DNA of 64,000 bases from Bradyrhizobium barranii subsp. apii (GCF_011516635.5 NZ_CP096255.1:3160501-3224500), one strand, 5' to 3'. Shown: positions 1-8,132, counted from the stretch's first letter. Notes: a model not told the origin generated them from the letters alone. Program-made: numbers and translations.

Positions 1-290
1 GCCATTGGCGCGGGGTTGCGGTCGATCACCAGGGTGATCGAACGGATGCGACGGCTATCCGCAGGCGACAGCTTGCTGCGCAGGGTGACCGGCACGATCG
101 CCGCGTCCTCGGCGCGATAGGGCATCTCGATGCCGATGACGTCGTTGCCGTCGTTGATCGGACGGTTGCTGAAGATGTCCTGCACCAGGCCCGGCCAGGG
201 ATCGTAAGCCTCCTCGGCGCTCGCCGGCACAGCGAAGGCGATGCCAAGCAATGCGGCGATCAGGGGCAGGCGGCGTGTGCATCCCGTCAT
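1..290 (-). CDS. Quinoprotein dehydrogenase-associated SoxYZ-like carrier (partial)
   Basis: Reading the minus strand from 290 to the window edge gives 96 residues of an open frame whose 3' end lies outside the window. It opens with a signal peptide (MTGCTRRLPLIAALL, cleavage near ASA-EE) followed by YDPWPGLVQDIF and a segment with PVTLRSK and ITLVIDRNP, which matches the start of the SoxYZ-like carrier family found with PQQ-dependent dehydrogenases. These periplasmic proteins fuse SoxY-like and SoxZ-like domains; their exact role in the quinoprotein system is not established. The ATG at 290 follows a weak ACGGAA-like site. The zinc hydrolase of the same relay system lies just upstream on the same strand, so the two are probably cotranscribed. 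The family call is from the N-terminal third only. Confidence 0.75.
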   Translation of the reverse strand, partial: MTGCTRRLPLIAALLGIAFAVPASAEEAYDPWPGLVQDIFSNRPINDGNDVIGIEMPYRAEDAAIVPVTLRSKLSPADSRRIRSITLVIDRNPAPM

Positions 291-366
291 GGTCGTGGTT
301 CCGTGCGGACGAAGCAGTTTTCTCTGGGGCGGCGCAGCCGATCCCCCGTCCAGCGTAGCGCGTCCA

Positions 367-1293
367 CTACTCCCATTCAATTTCCGAAAATGCTGCGGTT
401 GCGTTGCGAGCATTGTAGTCGTCGAACAATTGCCAATGCGGCCGTTCCGATGCGGCCGCCTTGTCGGCGGCAGTCCGGATCGGCTCGCCCTTCTTGTTCG
501 ACGCCCGGACGTCCGCCAGCAGCGTCGTGAGATAACGCCGCTCGTCGCCGAGCGCGGCAGGCCAGTCGCTCACAGGCCCGTGACCCGGCACGACGCGCTG
601 CGCCGGAATTTTATCGAGTTCCCCGAGCGTGCCGAGCCAGCCGCGGATGCTGCCGTCCATCACCGGAATATGGCGGAGGAAGACGAGATCGCCCGCGAAC
701 AGCGTCTTGCTGGTCTCGTCGAACACGGTCAGATCGTTGTCGCTGTGCGCCGCCGGCCAGGCCCGCAAGGTGAGGCGGCGCGACCCGAGATCGAGCGTGA
801 GGGTATCAAAGACGAGCAGGGTGGGCGGCACGATCTTCACGGGATCGATCAGTTCGCTACCCATGATGCGTCTAAAATTGTCGAGATAATACGGCCCGCG
901 CGTCGCCAGCGCCTGCGGCAGCTTGCTGTGGCCGACGAAGCTGGTTCCCTCTGCGGCAAAGGCCGCATTGCCGAAGACATGGTCGGGATGGCCATGGGTG
1001 TTGATGACGTAGCGGATCGGCTTGGATGTGCGAGCCCGCACCGCCGCCAGCAGCGCCTCGCCCTCACGCAGGCTGCCGCCGGTGTCGATCACCGCCACTG
1101 CGTCTTGGCCGACGATGAAGCCGACATTGGCGATGTCCCCTTCGTTCTCGCGGGTCATGAGGGCGGTGGTCCCGGAGTGAACGAAGATTCCCGGTGCGAC
1201 TTCGCTCACAGGCAATTCGGCTGCCCCGGCGCGTGCTAGCGTTGCTGTCCCCAGCAGGGACAGGGCTGCGATCAAGGAAGCGATGCGAGACAC
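367..1293 (-). CDS. Quinoprotein relay system zinc metallohydrolase (MBL fold)
   Basis: This 308-residue protein starts at GTG 1293 behind an AGGCGGA-type ribosome site. It has a signal peptide ([19 protein letters not shown]), so it should act in the periplasm. The metallo-beta-lactamase zinc motif THGHPDH is present (near residue 100), with further ligands in AAHSDND and the GDLVF and VPGHGPVSD loops. The family occurs beside PQQ-dependent alcohol/methanol dehydrogenases as a 'quinoprotein relay system zinc metallohydrolase'; its substrate is unknown. It is followed on the same strand by the SoxYZ-like carrier and is divergent from the XoxJ-like gene. A generic MBL hydrolase is the alternative, but the neighbours favour the relay family. 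Confidence 0.85.
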   Translation of the reverse strand: MSRIASLIAALSLLGTATLARAGAAELPVSEVAPGIFVHSGTTALMTRENEGDIANVGFIVGQDAVAVIDTGGSLREGEALLAAVRARTSKPIRYVINTHGHPDHVFGNAAFAAEGTSFVGHSKLPQALATRGPYYLDNFRRIMGSELIDPVKIVPPTLLVFDTLTLDLGSRRLTLRAWPAAHSDNDLTVFDETSKTLFAGDLVFLRHIPVMDGSIRGWLGTLGELDKIPAQRVVPGHGPVSDWPAALGDERRYLTTLLADVRASNKKGEPIRTAADKAAASERPHWQLFDDYNARNATAAFSEIEWE

Positions 1294-1422
1294 TTTTCCG
1301 CCTCAGTTCAGATGGCTTGCCGCACTGCACTGCAACAAACCAAAGCCAACACAAAGTTTGGCAAAGAATGGCGCGTCATGCGTTGCATGGCTAGCATTCA
1401 AACAAACCGAGGAGGAAGCGCG
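1294..1422. promoter_or_regulatory. Divergent promoter region with phased CAAAG repeats
   Basis: This 129-base spacer separates the minus-strand zinc hydrolase from the plus-strand XoxJ-like gene and must hold promoters for both. CAAAG occurs at 1341, 1352 and 1362, spaced 11 and 10 bases, about one helical turn. The outer arms CCAAA (1340-1344) and TTTGG (1357-1361) are inverted. This could be an operator for a regulator of the quinoprotein genes; that is inference. The strong ribosome site GAGGAGGAAG ends just before the ATG at 1423. Confidence 0.4.
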
Positions 1423-2304
1423 ATGACGGAGGCCGGGCGACATCGTCGCTGGTTGTTTTCACTGTGGGTCCTGGTGGCATCCTGCGCATTCGGCGACGTC
1501 GCCATTGCGCAAACCAGCGAGACCGGCGACCTCTCGTTCGAGCTGGTCGATCCAAAAGTGCTGCGCGTCTGTGCAGACCCGCGCAATCTGCCGTTCTCGA
1601 ACGAGAAGGGCGAGGGGTTCGAGAACAAGCTCGCCGAGCTGCTCGCAGACAAGCTCCAGAAGAAGCTCGACTACGTCTTCTTTCCGCAGGCCACCGGCTT
1701 CGTGCGGACGACGCTGGGCGCGCATCGCTGCGACGTCATCATGGGATTTCCGCAAGGCGACGATCTCGTGCAGGGCACCAATCCCTATTATCGCACGTCA
1801 TACGCGCTGGTCGCGAAAACAGGCAGCGGGCTCGAGGAAGTCGATACGCTCGAAGACCCGAAATTGAAAGGCAAGCATGTCGGCATCGTCGCCGGCACGC
1901 CGCCGGCCACCAACATGGCGATCGCCGGCCTGATGGGCGATGCAAAACCCTATCCCCTGATGATCGACACGCGCTTCGATAACTCCGCGCAGGCGATGGT
2001 CGACGACCTCGTCGCCGGCAAGATCGACGCAGGCGTGCTGTGGGGTCCGATGGCCGGGTATTATGCGAAGAAGGCTGGCTCGCTTCATGTCACGCCGCTG
2101 GTGAAGGAAACCTCGGGGCCAAAGCTGATCTATCGCATCGGCATGGGCGTGCGCCCCGCCGACCAGAACTGGAAGCGGCAGCTCAACAAGCTGATCCAGG
2201 AGAACCAGGGCGAGATCAACAAGATCCTGCTCGACTTCGGCGTACCGCTGCTCGACGAGAGCGATAAGCCGCTCGGCGCGGAGACGGCCAAGAAGACGCC
2301 ATGA
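1423..2304 (+). CDS. xoxJ: XoxJ/MoxJ-like quinoprotein dehydrogenase-associated substrate-binding protein
   Basis: The 293-residue product belongs to the family of periplasmic solute-binding-like proteins tied to PQQ dehydrogenases (MxaJ/XoxJ). XoxJ is needed for XoxF methanol dehydrogenase function, probably in maturation rather than transport. After a signal peptide (FSLWVLVASCAFGDVAIAQ) the mature part begins KVLRVCADPRNLPFSNEKGEGFENKLAELLA, the typical opening of this family, and continues with FVRTTLGAHRCDVIMGF and a GKIDAGVLWGPMAGYYA domain-2 motif. The ATG at 1423 was chosen over upstream in-frame codons because GGAGGAAG sits directly before it. It overlaps the next gene by four bases (ATGA). 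The xoxF/xoxG partners are not in the window. Confidence 0.82.
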   Translation: MTEAGRHRRWLFSLWVLVASCAFGDVAIAQTSETGDLSFELVDPKVLRVCADPRNLPFSNEKGEGFENKLAELLADKLQKKLDYVFFPQATGFVRTTLGAHRCDVIMGFPQGDDLVQGTNPYYRTSYALVAKTGSGLEEVDTLEDPKLKGKHVGIVAGTPPATNMAIAGLMGDAKPYPLMIDTRFDNSAQAMVDDLVAGKIDAGVLWGPMAGYYAKKAGSLHVTPLVKETSGPKLIYRIGMGVRPADQNWKRQLNKLIQENQGEINKILLDFGVPLLDESDKPLGAETAKKTP

Positions 2305-2858
2305 GGCGGCGCGTTGCCGCTGCGCTGGTTGCCGCCATTCTGGTGGCGCCGGCGTTGGCGCAGCAGCAGGAGCCGTTCGAGCCCGAGGGGTATCGCTCCG
2401 ACAATTACCGCGCGCCGGTGCCGGCGACGCTCACTGGCGCGCGCGTGCTGACGACTGCGGAGGCCGAAGCAATCTGGCGTGCGAAGAGCGGCGCGTTCAT
2501 CGACGTGCTGCCACGCGCGCCGAAGCCGAAGAACCTCCCCGAAGGCACCGTCTGGCGCGATATGCCGCGGAAAAACATTCCGGGCAGCACCTGGCTGCCG
2601 GACACCGGCTACGGCGTGCTGCCGCCCGCCATGGACGATTATTTCCAGCGCGGCCTCGCCCGCGCCGCGCGCGGCGACAAGGCTGCGCTGCTCGTGATCT
2701 ATTGTCTAGCGGATTGCTGGATGTCCTGGAACGCCGCCAAGCGCGCCTTGGCCGACGGTTACGCCAACGTCGCCTGGTACCCCGACGGCACCGACGGCTG
2801 GGAGCGCGCAAACCTTCCGACCGAGGAGACGCGGCCGCAGCCGCGGCCAGAGCAGTAG
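2301..2858 (+). CDS. PQQ-dependent catabolism-associated CXXXCW-motif protein (rhodanese-like)
   Basis: The 185-residue exported protein has a signal peptide (AAALVAAILVAPALAQ) and a rhodanese-like fold. Its hallmark is C135-LAD-C139-W140, a cysteine pair followed by Trp that defines a family linked to PQQ-dependent alcohol oxidation. FIDVLPRAPKP and GSTWLPDTGYG are the other conserved stretches. A role in redox or cofactor handling near the quinoprotein has been suggested for the family; no reaction is proven. The start codon overlaps the stop of the XoxJ-like gene (ATGA), so the two are translationally coupled. The C-terminus is Pro/Arg-rich and probably disordered. Confidence 0.82.
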   Translation: MRRRVAAALVAAILVAPALAQQQEPFEPEGYRSDNYRAPVPATLTGARVLTTAEAEAIWRAKSGAFIDVLPRAPKPKNLPEGTVWRDMPRKNIPGSTWLPDTGYGVLPPAMDDYFQRGLARAARGDKAALLVIYCLADCWMSWNAAKRALADGYANVAWYPDGTDGWERANLPTEETRPQPRPEQ

Positions 2859-2868
2859 CTGAGCGAGC

Positions 2869-2925
2869 GCAGGTGCGCTCCCTCGCCCCGCTTGCGGGGA
2901 GAGGGTTGGGGTGAGGGGGGACTCT
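2869..2925. repeat. REP-like palindromic repeat
   Basis: The stretch has the form CTCCCTCGCCCCGC-TTGCGGGG-AGAGGGTTGGGGTGAGGG, a GC-rich palindrome of the kind scattered between genes in Bradyrhizobium. Related sequence recurs at 3083-3150, 8655-8720, 8760-8865 and 19500-19562. It could form a transcript hairpin after the CXXXCW gene. The copy has no gene of its own. Confidence 0.6.
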
Positions 2926-2963
2926 CCGCGGGCGCGGTGTTGAAGATACGCGCTGCTTCCTCG

Positions 2964-3037
2964 TCGTCATTGCGAGCAGAGCGAAGCAATCCAGCGTCTT
3001 TCCGCGGAGGGATTGCTTCGCTACGCTCGCAATGACG
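2964..3037. repeat. Inverted repeat of the CGTCATTGCGAGC...GAAGCAATCC family
   Basis: Two arms of about 28 bases (2964-2992 and 3009-3036) are near-perfect inverted copies, beginning CGTCATTGCGAGC and ending GCTCGCAATGACG, around a short loop. This intergenic palindrome family is common in Bradyrhizobium. A half copy (CGTCATTGCGAGCGCAGCG) is seen near 33276. No open frame covers it. Confidence 0.7.
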
Positions 3038-3082
3038 GTGGGATGGAGCGTCGCGAATGTTGACCGGACGGACTCGCGGAGG

Positions 3083-3150
3083 CTCCCCCTCACCCGGAAT
3101 CCGCGCTATGCGCGCATTCCGGCCTCTCCCCGCACGCGGGGAGAGGCAAA
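3083..3150. repeat. REP-like palindromic repeat (second copy)
   Basis: CCCCCTCACCCGGA...TCCGGCCTCTCCCCGCACGCGGGGAGAGG repeats the theme of the element at 2869-2925 in the opposite orientation. It fills the remainder of the gap before the small exported protein at 3159. Confidence 0.55.
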
Positions 3151-3158
3151 GATCCCGC

Positions 3159-3458
3159 CTACTGCTTCTGCAGCTTGGTCAGCGTGCCCGTGCCGTTGTT
3201 GTCGGTCGCGGAGTACGTCACCCTGTCGCCGGCATGGACGGCATCCAGCATCGCGGCGTCCTTGGCCTTGTACTCCTGAAGCGTGCCGGCGCCGCCTGCG
3301 CTGCCGCCGACCGTGCCCTTCTGTGTCTGCTGGATCGAGATCGTGCTGTTGAGCCGGTCGATTCTGGTGACCATCCCGGTCATGTCGTCAGCAAAAGCAG
3401 GGGACGCAAGCGTGCTGATGGCTGCAGCACATGCGAAGATGAATTTTGTTGTTCCCAT
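3159..3458 (-). CDS. Small periplasmic CusF-like protein
   Basis: The 99-residue product has a signal peptide (FIFACAAAISTLASPAFA) and a mature domain of about 75 residues. The pattern GMVTRIDRLNSTISIQQ, then AAMLDAVHAGDRVTYSAT and a short C-terminal strand, resembles the small OB-fold of CusF-type periplasmic metal-binding proteins, but no clear Met/His metal-binding set can be seen beyond scattered Met residues. It stands alone on the minus strand downstream of the ABC-transporter operon, separated by 134 bases. The call is by pattern only; it may be a DUF1344-like protein instead. Confidence 0.5.
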   Translation of the reverse strand: MGTTKFIFACAAAISTLASPAFADDMTGMVTRIDRLNSTISIQQTQKGTVGGSAGGAGTLQEYKAKDAAMLDAVHAGDRVTYSATDNNGTGTLTKLQKQ

Positions 3459-3592
3459 CGAGGCCTCCCGACGTCTTGGAGTTCACGTCGACAAGCCATC
3501 CTAGAGCGATTTGGTTCCGGCTTATAGCGCGGCAAAGGGTAACGATTGATATCGCGGGAACTTTCCGAAAGTCGTCGTCAGCGAGGCTGACG

Positions 3593-4204
3593 CTATTCCA
3601 TTTCCTGCTGGATCACGCGTCCGAGAGCGAACAGGCGCTGGTCAATCGCGGTCGGAACCTCGCAGACGAACCGCACCACCTTGTGGCGATCTTCGAAAAT
3701 GCGGGTTTCCCAGATCAACTGGTTGCTGAGCGCATCGACCTTTGCGTCGTCGCGTGGTGTCGCGCTCTGGAGCGCCTGGAGCTGGATCGACTCCTCGCGG
3801 ATCTTGTCGGCCGCCTCGCGCTGTTTGCGGCTGACGCGTTCGAGCCCGTTCATGACCTGCGAGCGCTGGGCGTTGAGCGTGTCGAACAAGCCGGCGAACA
3901 ACAGCTTGGCGTTCGCCGTCTTGTCAGCGGCGGAGCCGGCCAAAAACTCCTTCACCGACTTCTCGGCCTCGTCCATCGGCGTCTTCCGCGCTGACAGTTT
4001 TGAGACCAGCGCGGTGACCTTTGCGTCGTCCTTCCATTTGGTCTCGGCGTCGTCGAGTGCGGGACCGGCCCAGACGGTGGCGAGCGAGATGTCCGGCACC
4101 TTGGCCTGCGTGCAAGGCCAGTTGGGATAGCGTGGATCGGCGGCGCACGCAGCCGTGCTCGCAACGGCGAGCGCAAAAGCGGCCATGGCCAGAACCTTCA
4201 TCAT
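3593..4204 (-). CDS. Small exported protein of the PQQ/lanthanide ABC operon (LutG-like position)
   Basis: The 203-residue protein has a signal peptide (VLAMAAFALAVASTAACA) and a mature region beginning DPRYPNWPCTQAKVPDISLATVWAGP, followed by mostly helical, charged sequence (QREAADKIREES). It is the last gene of the five-gene minus-strand operon; its start ATGATGA overlaps the stop of the permease gene. In Methylorubrum the lut cluster also ends with a small exported protein before the TonB receptor, so this is the positional equivalent of LutG. No enzyme motif is visible and the function is unknown; periplasmic help to the transporter is inference. Confidence 0.65.
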   Translation of the reverse strand: MMKVLAMAAFALAVASTAACAADPRYPNWPCTQAKVPDISLATVWAGPALDDAETKWKDDAKVTALVSKLSARKTPMDEAEKSVKEFLAGSAADKTANAKLLFAGLFDTLNAQRSQVMNGLERVSRKQREAADKIREESIQLQALQSATPRDDAKVDALSNQLIWETRIFEDRHKVVRFVCEVPTAIDQRLFALGRVIQQEME

Positions 4205-5046
4205 TCGCCTCCCGCAGGGCCCCGTCGCGCCAGCCCACGCGAGGGATCATAGGCCAGAATCGCGCCGATCATGAAGACGATTGTGCAGGCCGCCACCACC
4301 GCCAGCGAGATCCAGTTGATTTGCCCGTAGAATGCAAAACGTATCAGCTCGACCGCATGGGTGAACGGGTTCACCTGGCAGAGATAGTAGAGATAGGGGC
4401 TCCCCTCCTGCACCCGCCAGAGCGGGTAGAGCGCGGAGGAGGCGAAGAACATCGGAAAGATTACGAAGTTCATTACGCCGGCGAAGCTTTCAAGCTGCTT
4501 GATGCCCGAGGAGATCAGCATGCCGAGCGAGCCCAGCATCAGTCCGGACAGGATCAGCGCCGGCAGCACGGTGAGATAGCCCAACGGCGGCGGGGTGATG
4601 TCCCAGAACCAGGCGATCAGCAGGAACGCATAGACCTGGAGCAGCGACACCGCGGTGCCCGCCAGCAGCTTGCAGAACAGGAGGAACCCGCGTGGCAGCG
4701 GGCTCACCAGCAGCGTCCGCATATTGCCCATCTCGCGGTCATAGACCATCGAGAGCGAGGACTGCATGCCGTTGAAGAGCTGGATCATCGCCATAAGCCC
4801 GGGCGCGATATAGACCTCGTAGAGGATGTAGGTCTCGTAAGGCGGGATGATCGAGATGCCGAGCACTTGGCGGAAGCCGGCGGCGAAGATGAACAGCCAT
4901 ACCAGGGGGCGCACCAGCGCCGAGACGAAGCGCTCGCGCTGATGCAGGAAGCGCAGGCCCTCGCGCCAGACGATGCCGGTGAGGCAGGTCATGTATTCCG
5001 CGGCCGAGAAACCGCGCGGTGTATCCCGCGTCGTGATGCTGCTCAT
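4201..5046 (-). CDS. lutF: ABC-2 type permease of the PQQ-associated / lanthanide transporter (LutF/PedC-like)
   Basis: The 281-residue inner-membrane protein has about six hydrophobic segments (for example LVWLFIFAAGFRQVLGISI, VSLLQVYAFLLIAWFWDI and ISLAVVAACTIVFMIGAIL) and the ABC-2 pattern YDREMGNMRTLLVSPLPRGFLLFCKLLAG, which is the coupling region. Its family is the permease of the ABC system linked to PQQ-dependent alcohol dehydrogenases; the Methylorubrum member is LutF of the lanthanide uptake system. The start overlaps the ATPase stop by four bases and its stop overlaps the next gene. Gene order supports the LutF name; the transported species in this strain is inferred. ABC-2 permeases often export, so the direction is not obvious from sequence. 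Confidence 0.8.
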   Translation of the reverse strand: MSSITTRDTPRGFSAAEYMTCLTGIVWREGLRFLHQRERFVSALVRPLVWLFIFAAGFRQVLGISIIPPYETYILYEVYIAPGLMAMIQLFNGMQSSLSMVYDREMGNMRTLLVSPLPRGFLLFCKLLAGTAVSLLQVYAFLLIAWFWDITPPPLGYLTVLPALILSGLMLGSLGMLISSGIKQLESFAGVMNFVIFPMFFASSALYPLWRVQEGSPYLYYLCQVNPFTHAVELIRFAFYGQINWISLAVVAACTIVFMIGAILAYDPSRGLARRGPAGGE

Positions 5047-5849
5047 GCGCCGCCCCCCGGCATCGTCTGCGCACCGGTCAGGCGCATGAAGGCGGTGTTG
5101 ACGTCCTGTGCGCCGGCATCCGTGATGACGCGGCTCATCGGCCCCTGCGCCAGCACCTTGCCCTGGTGCAGCACCACGAGGTCGTCGCCGGCCATGATCT
5201 CGTCGAACAGATGCGTGGCCCAGAGCACGCCGATGCCTTGCTCGGTGACGAGCTGGCGGACATGGCTGATGATGTCGGCGCGCGCCTTGACGTCGAGGCC
5301 GACGGTCGGCTCGTCCAGCAGCAAGAGCCGCGGCCGGTGCAGCAGGGCGCGTGCGATCTCCAGCCGCCGCATCTGGCCGCCCGAGAGATCGCGCACCTTG
5401 CTGCCGGCACGCTCCGAGAGGCCGATGCGGCCGAGCAGCTCGCCGCTGCGCGCGGCCGCCTCGCGCCGGCTGATGCCGTGGAGTGCGGCGTGATAGAGCA
5501 GGTTCTGCGTCAGCGACAGGTCGAGATCGAGCGTGCGCGGCTGGAACACGACGCCGAGCAGCCGCAGCGCCTCGCCGGGGCTCTTGCTGATGTCGTGGCC
5601 GAAAATGCCGACGCGGCCGCTCTGGATGCCGAACAGGCGCGTGATCAGCGAGAACAGCGTACTCTTGCCCGCGCCGTTGAGCCCGAGCAGCGCAGTGAAG
5701 CTCGCAGGCTGCACATTGAAGGAGACGTCCATCAACGCCCGGCGCGGCCCATAGGAATGGCTGACGCCGTCGATCGACAGCGCCGGCACCGCGGCCGCTT
5801 CCAGCCTCGGCATCTCCTGCGGTTCGGCGATGGGAGCAGGGCTGGTCAT
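5043..5849 (-). CDS. lutE: ABC transporter ATP-binding protein, PQQ-associated / lanthanide system (LutE-like)
   Basis: The 268-residue ATPase shows Walker A GLNGAGKST (about residue 56), the signature LSGGQMRRLEIARAL, Walker B LLLLDEPTVGLD and the switch His in WATHLFDE. It belongs to the ATPase family paired with the PQQ-associated ABC-2 permease encoded directly downstream; the Methylorubrum equivalent is LutE. It is cytoplasmic, bound to the permease. The start overlaps the end of the beta-propeller gene by four bases, indicating one transcript. The ATPase assignment is certain; the lanthanide role comes from gene order. Confidence 0.85.
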   Translation of the reverse strand: MTSPAPIAEPQEMPRLEAAAVPALSIDGVSHSYGPRRALMDVSFNVQPASFTALLGLNGAGKSTLFSLITRLFGIQSGRVGIFGHDISKSPGEALRLLGVVFQPRTLDLDLSLTQNLLYHAALHGISRREAAARSGELLGRIGLSERAGSKVRDLSGGQMRRLEIARALLHRPRLLLLDEPTVGLDVKARADIISHVRQLVTEQGIGVLWATHLFDEIMAGDDLVVLHQGKVLAQGPMSRVITDAGAQDVNTAFMRLTGAQTMPGGGA

Positions 5850-6838
5850 GGCGAGATAGTAATGCCCCAGGGCAGTTCGCCCACCTGAATGGTCTTGATC
5901 ACCTTTTGCGCGGCGACGTCGATGACCGAGACGTCGTTCGACACGCCGTTGGTGGTGAGCAGATATTTCTCGTCCGGCGTGAACGCCATGTGCCAGACAC
6001 GCTGTCCCACCAGCAGGTATTTCGTCACCTTGCGCGAGGCGACGTCGACCACGGCGACGCGGTTGGCCGGGCCGAGCGCGACGAAGGCGGTCTTGTCGTC
6101 TTTGGTCATGCCGATGCCGACCGGCTGGATCGCCTCTTTCCGCAATCCCGGAATCTCGAACGTGACCTTGCCGGTCACCTCGTGCTTTTTGGGATCGATG
6201 ATCGAGACCGTGCCGCCGATCTCCGAGGACACCCAGACTTCGGACGCGTCGTGCTTGAATTCGGCAAAGCGCGGCCGCGCGTCGACCAGCACGTTGGCGA
6301 CGATCTGGCGCGACGAGGTGTCGATGAAATGCGCCATGTTAGTCGTCTCGGACGTGTTGATCAGCGTCTTGCCGTCGGGGCTGATGGTCATGCCCTCGGG
6401 CTCGACGCCGACCTGGATGTCGCCGAGCCGCGCACGCTTCTCCAGATCGATCACGGTCACCGTGTTGTCGTTCTCGTTGGCGACATAGAGGATTTTTCCG
6501 GCGGCATCCTGCGCGAACAATTCCGGGTCGGGCCCGGAGGGCAGGCTGTCCACGATCGCTTGCGTCTTCGCATCGATCATCTGGATGGTGTCGTCGTCGC
6601 CGACCGCGACCATCACGAACTTGCCGTCGCGCGTGAAGTCAATGCCGCGCGGGCGCTGGCCGACCTTGATGGTCTTGGTCACGGTCCAGCTGTCGGTGTC
6701 GATCACCGAGACCGTGTTGCTCTTCTCGTTCGAGACATAGGCGATGAACGCATGCGCGGGCGCGGCCGCAAGCGCCAGTCCGGACAGCAACCCCACACGC
6801 CACATGCGCAACATTCGCGTCCTCATTTCAGCTTGCAT
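5846..6838 (-). CDS. PQQ-dependent catabolism-associated YVTN beta-propeller protein (LutD-like position)
   Basis: The 330-residue periplasmic protein carries a signal peptide (LLSGLALAAAPAHAF) and at least seven repeats of the form YVSNEKSNTVSVIDTDSW...KTIKVGQRPRGI, characteristic of a YVTN propeller. The family occurs with PQQ-dependent oxidation systems, and the operon order matches the periplasmic propeller of the lut cluster, which has been discussed as a lanthanide-binding component. Two starts are possible: ATG 6838 behind GGAGAG, or ATG 6826 overlapping the upstream stop (ATGA) without a clear ribosome site. The first is given here. Confidence 0.82.
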   Translation of the reverse strand: MQAEMRTRMLRMWRVGLLSGLALAAAPAHAFIAYVSNEKSNTVSVIDTDSWTVTKTIKVGQRPRGIDFTRDGKFVMVAVGDDDTIQMIDAKTQAIVDSLPSGPDPELFAQDAAGKILYVANENDNTVTVIDLEKRARLGDIQVGVEPEGMTISPDGKTLINTSETTNMAHFIDTSSRQIVANVLVDARPRFAEFKHDASEVWVSSEIGGTVSIIDPKKHEVTGKVTFEIPGLRKEAIQPVGIGMTKDDKTAFVALGPANRVAVVDVASRKVTKYLLVGQRVWHMAFTPDEKYLLTTNGVSNDVSVIDVAAQKVIKTIQVGELPWGITISP

Positions 6839-8004
6839 TTGCTCTCCGGGCGGTCATAGCCGAGTGTGTCGAGCTCGGAGACCTGGTGCAGAAATCCCTC
6901 CTGCGGCGATACCGACACCACCATCCGGCCGTCGACCAGCAGGATCGGCTGGCGCAGCTGCAGGTTCCAGTCGCGCAGGGTCAGTTTTGTGCCCTTGAAC
7001 GCGGCAACCGAGAAGTCCGGCCCCTTGATGAAGTCGGTGACCTTCTTGACGTCGCCGGAATTGGTGCGCGAGGTGGCCTCGCCGATCATGCGCACGGCCG
7101 TCCAGGCCTGCATGTCGAGCGGAGTCATGCGCCGCGAGTTCAGCTTGATGAAGCGATTCTGCATCTGGATCGCGCCCCACTGGTCCTGCGATGCGTCCCA
7201 GCTGCGCGGCACGAGGCCGGCCGAGCCCGCGACGGGGCGCGGATCCCAGGTGCGATAGGGCAGATAGGCGCCGAACACTTCGCTCTCGTCGGCGGCGACC
7301 AGCACGTCATAGGCCGGCAACTGTTGCGTGAACACCGGCATCTGGCGCTGGATCAGCGTGACACCGCTATCGGTGCGGCGCGCGCCGCCCTTGTCCTCGA
7401 AGGTCTTCTCTTGCACGATCTTGGCGCCGAAGCGTGTGGCGGTACGCCGGAGCGCGTCTGCAAACAGCATGTCCTCGTCATGCGAGCCGACCACGAGCAC
7501 CCAGCGCTTCCACTGCTTCCACACCAGGTATTGGCCGAGCGCATCGGCCAGCATCGCGCGCGTCGGTGCGGTGTGGATGACATTGGCGCGGCAATCGGCC
7601 TCGCGCAGGCGCTCGTCGATCGCGCCGGCGTTGAACAGCAGTGTGCCGCGCTCGCGCAGGGCATCCGAGACCTTCAACAGCGCGTCGGCCGGCAGGTCGG
7701 CGATGATGAAGCCGTTCTTCTCGGCGAGCGCAGCCGCAGCCTGGACCGGATCTTCGCCTTCCTTGATGCGGCGCTCCTCCAGCGCGAAACGCTGGTTGAG
7801 GAATTTTCCCGTGGTGTTGTTGTCCTCGATGGCGAGGCGCGCGCCAGCGACGCCGTCATTCTCCGCGGGCTGCTCGACCAGCGACAGCGTCGATCTGGTG
7901 CCGGCGACGCCGAGATAGCCGACACCGATCTGGACCGGGTCGGCCGCGAGCGCGCTCGTCGCGGCAAGACCCAGGCCGATCAGGCCGACCAACCATCGGA
8001 TCAT
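6823..8004 (-). CDS. lutA: Periplasmic substrate-binding protein of the PQQ-associated / lanthanide ABC system (LutA-like)
   Basis: The 393-residue protein has a signal peptide (LVGLIGLGLAATSALA) and a type I periplasmic-binding fold (VQIGVGYLGVAG, GARLAIEDNNTTGKFLNQRF, YLVWKQWKRWVLVVGSHDED, YDVLVAADESEVFGAYLPYRT). The family is the binding protein of the PQQ-linked ABC system; LutA in Methylorubrum binds lanthanides. The ATG at 8004 is preceded by GGAGGAAAC and opens the operon; an in-frame extension upstream lacks such a site. Ligand and metal preference cannot be read from the sequence. It is divergent from the DUF3280 gene. Confidence 0.82.
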   Translation of the reverse strand: MIRWLVGLIGLGLAATSALAADPVQIGVGYLGVAGTRSTLSLVEQPAENDGVAGARLAIEDNNTTGKFLNQRFALEERRIKEGEDPVQAAAALAEKNGFIIADLPADALLKVSDALRERGTLLFNAGAIDERLREADCRANVIHTAPTRAMLADALGQYLVWKQWKRWVLVVGSHDEDMLFADALRRTATRFGAKIVQEKTFEDKGGARRTDSGVTLIQRQMPVFTQQLPAYDVLVAADESEVFGAYLPYRTWDPRPVAGSAGLVPRSWDASQDQWGAIQMQNRFIKLNSRRMTPLDMQAWTAVRMIGEATSRTNSGDVKKVTDFIKGPDFSVAAFKGTKLTLRDWNLQLRQPILLVDGRMVVSVSPQEGFLHQVSELDTLGYDRPESKCKLK

Positions 8005-8132
8005 GTTTCCTCCAGATGTTCTCCCTGGCTTGACCGCCGGTGGAGAATTGTCTCTGCTAAAGCATGACCGATTTGGCCCGGCTTGCAACCCCGCATTTCG
8101 TCCCCGCGCGCGCGAGGCCGGGAATCACGATC
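8005..8132. promoter_or_regulatory. Divergent promoter region between the ABC operon and the DUF3280 gene
   Basis: The 128-base spacer must carry the promoter of the five-gene minus-strand operon and that of the plus-strand DUF3280 gene. No clear palindrome or standard -35/-10 pair stands out. The GGAGGAAAC ribosome site for the binding-protein gene is at its left end. Confidence 0.35.

Noticed and set aside
8064..8132. N-terminal extension of the DUF3280 protein
   Set aside because: It would bury the signal peptide; the ATG at 8133 places the hydrophobic segment correctly.
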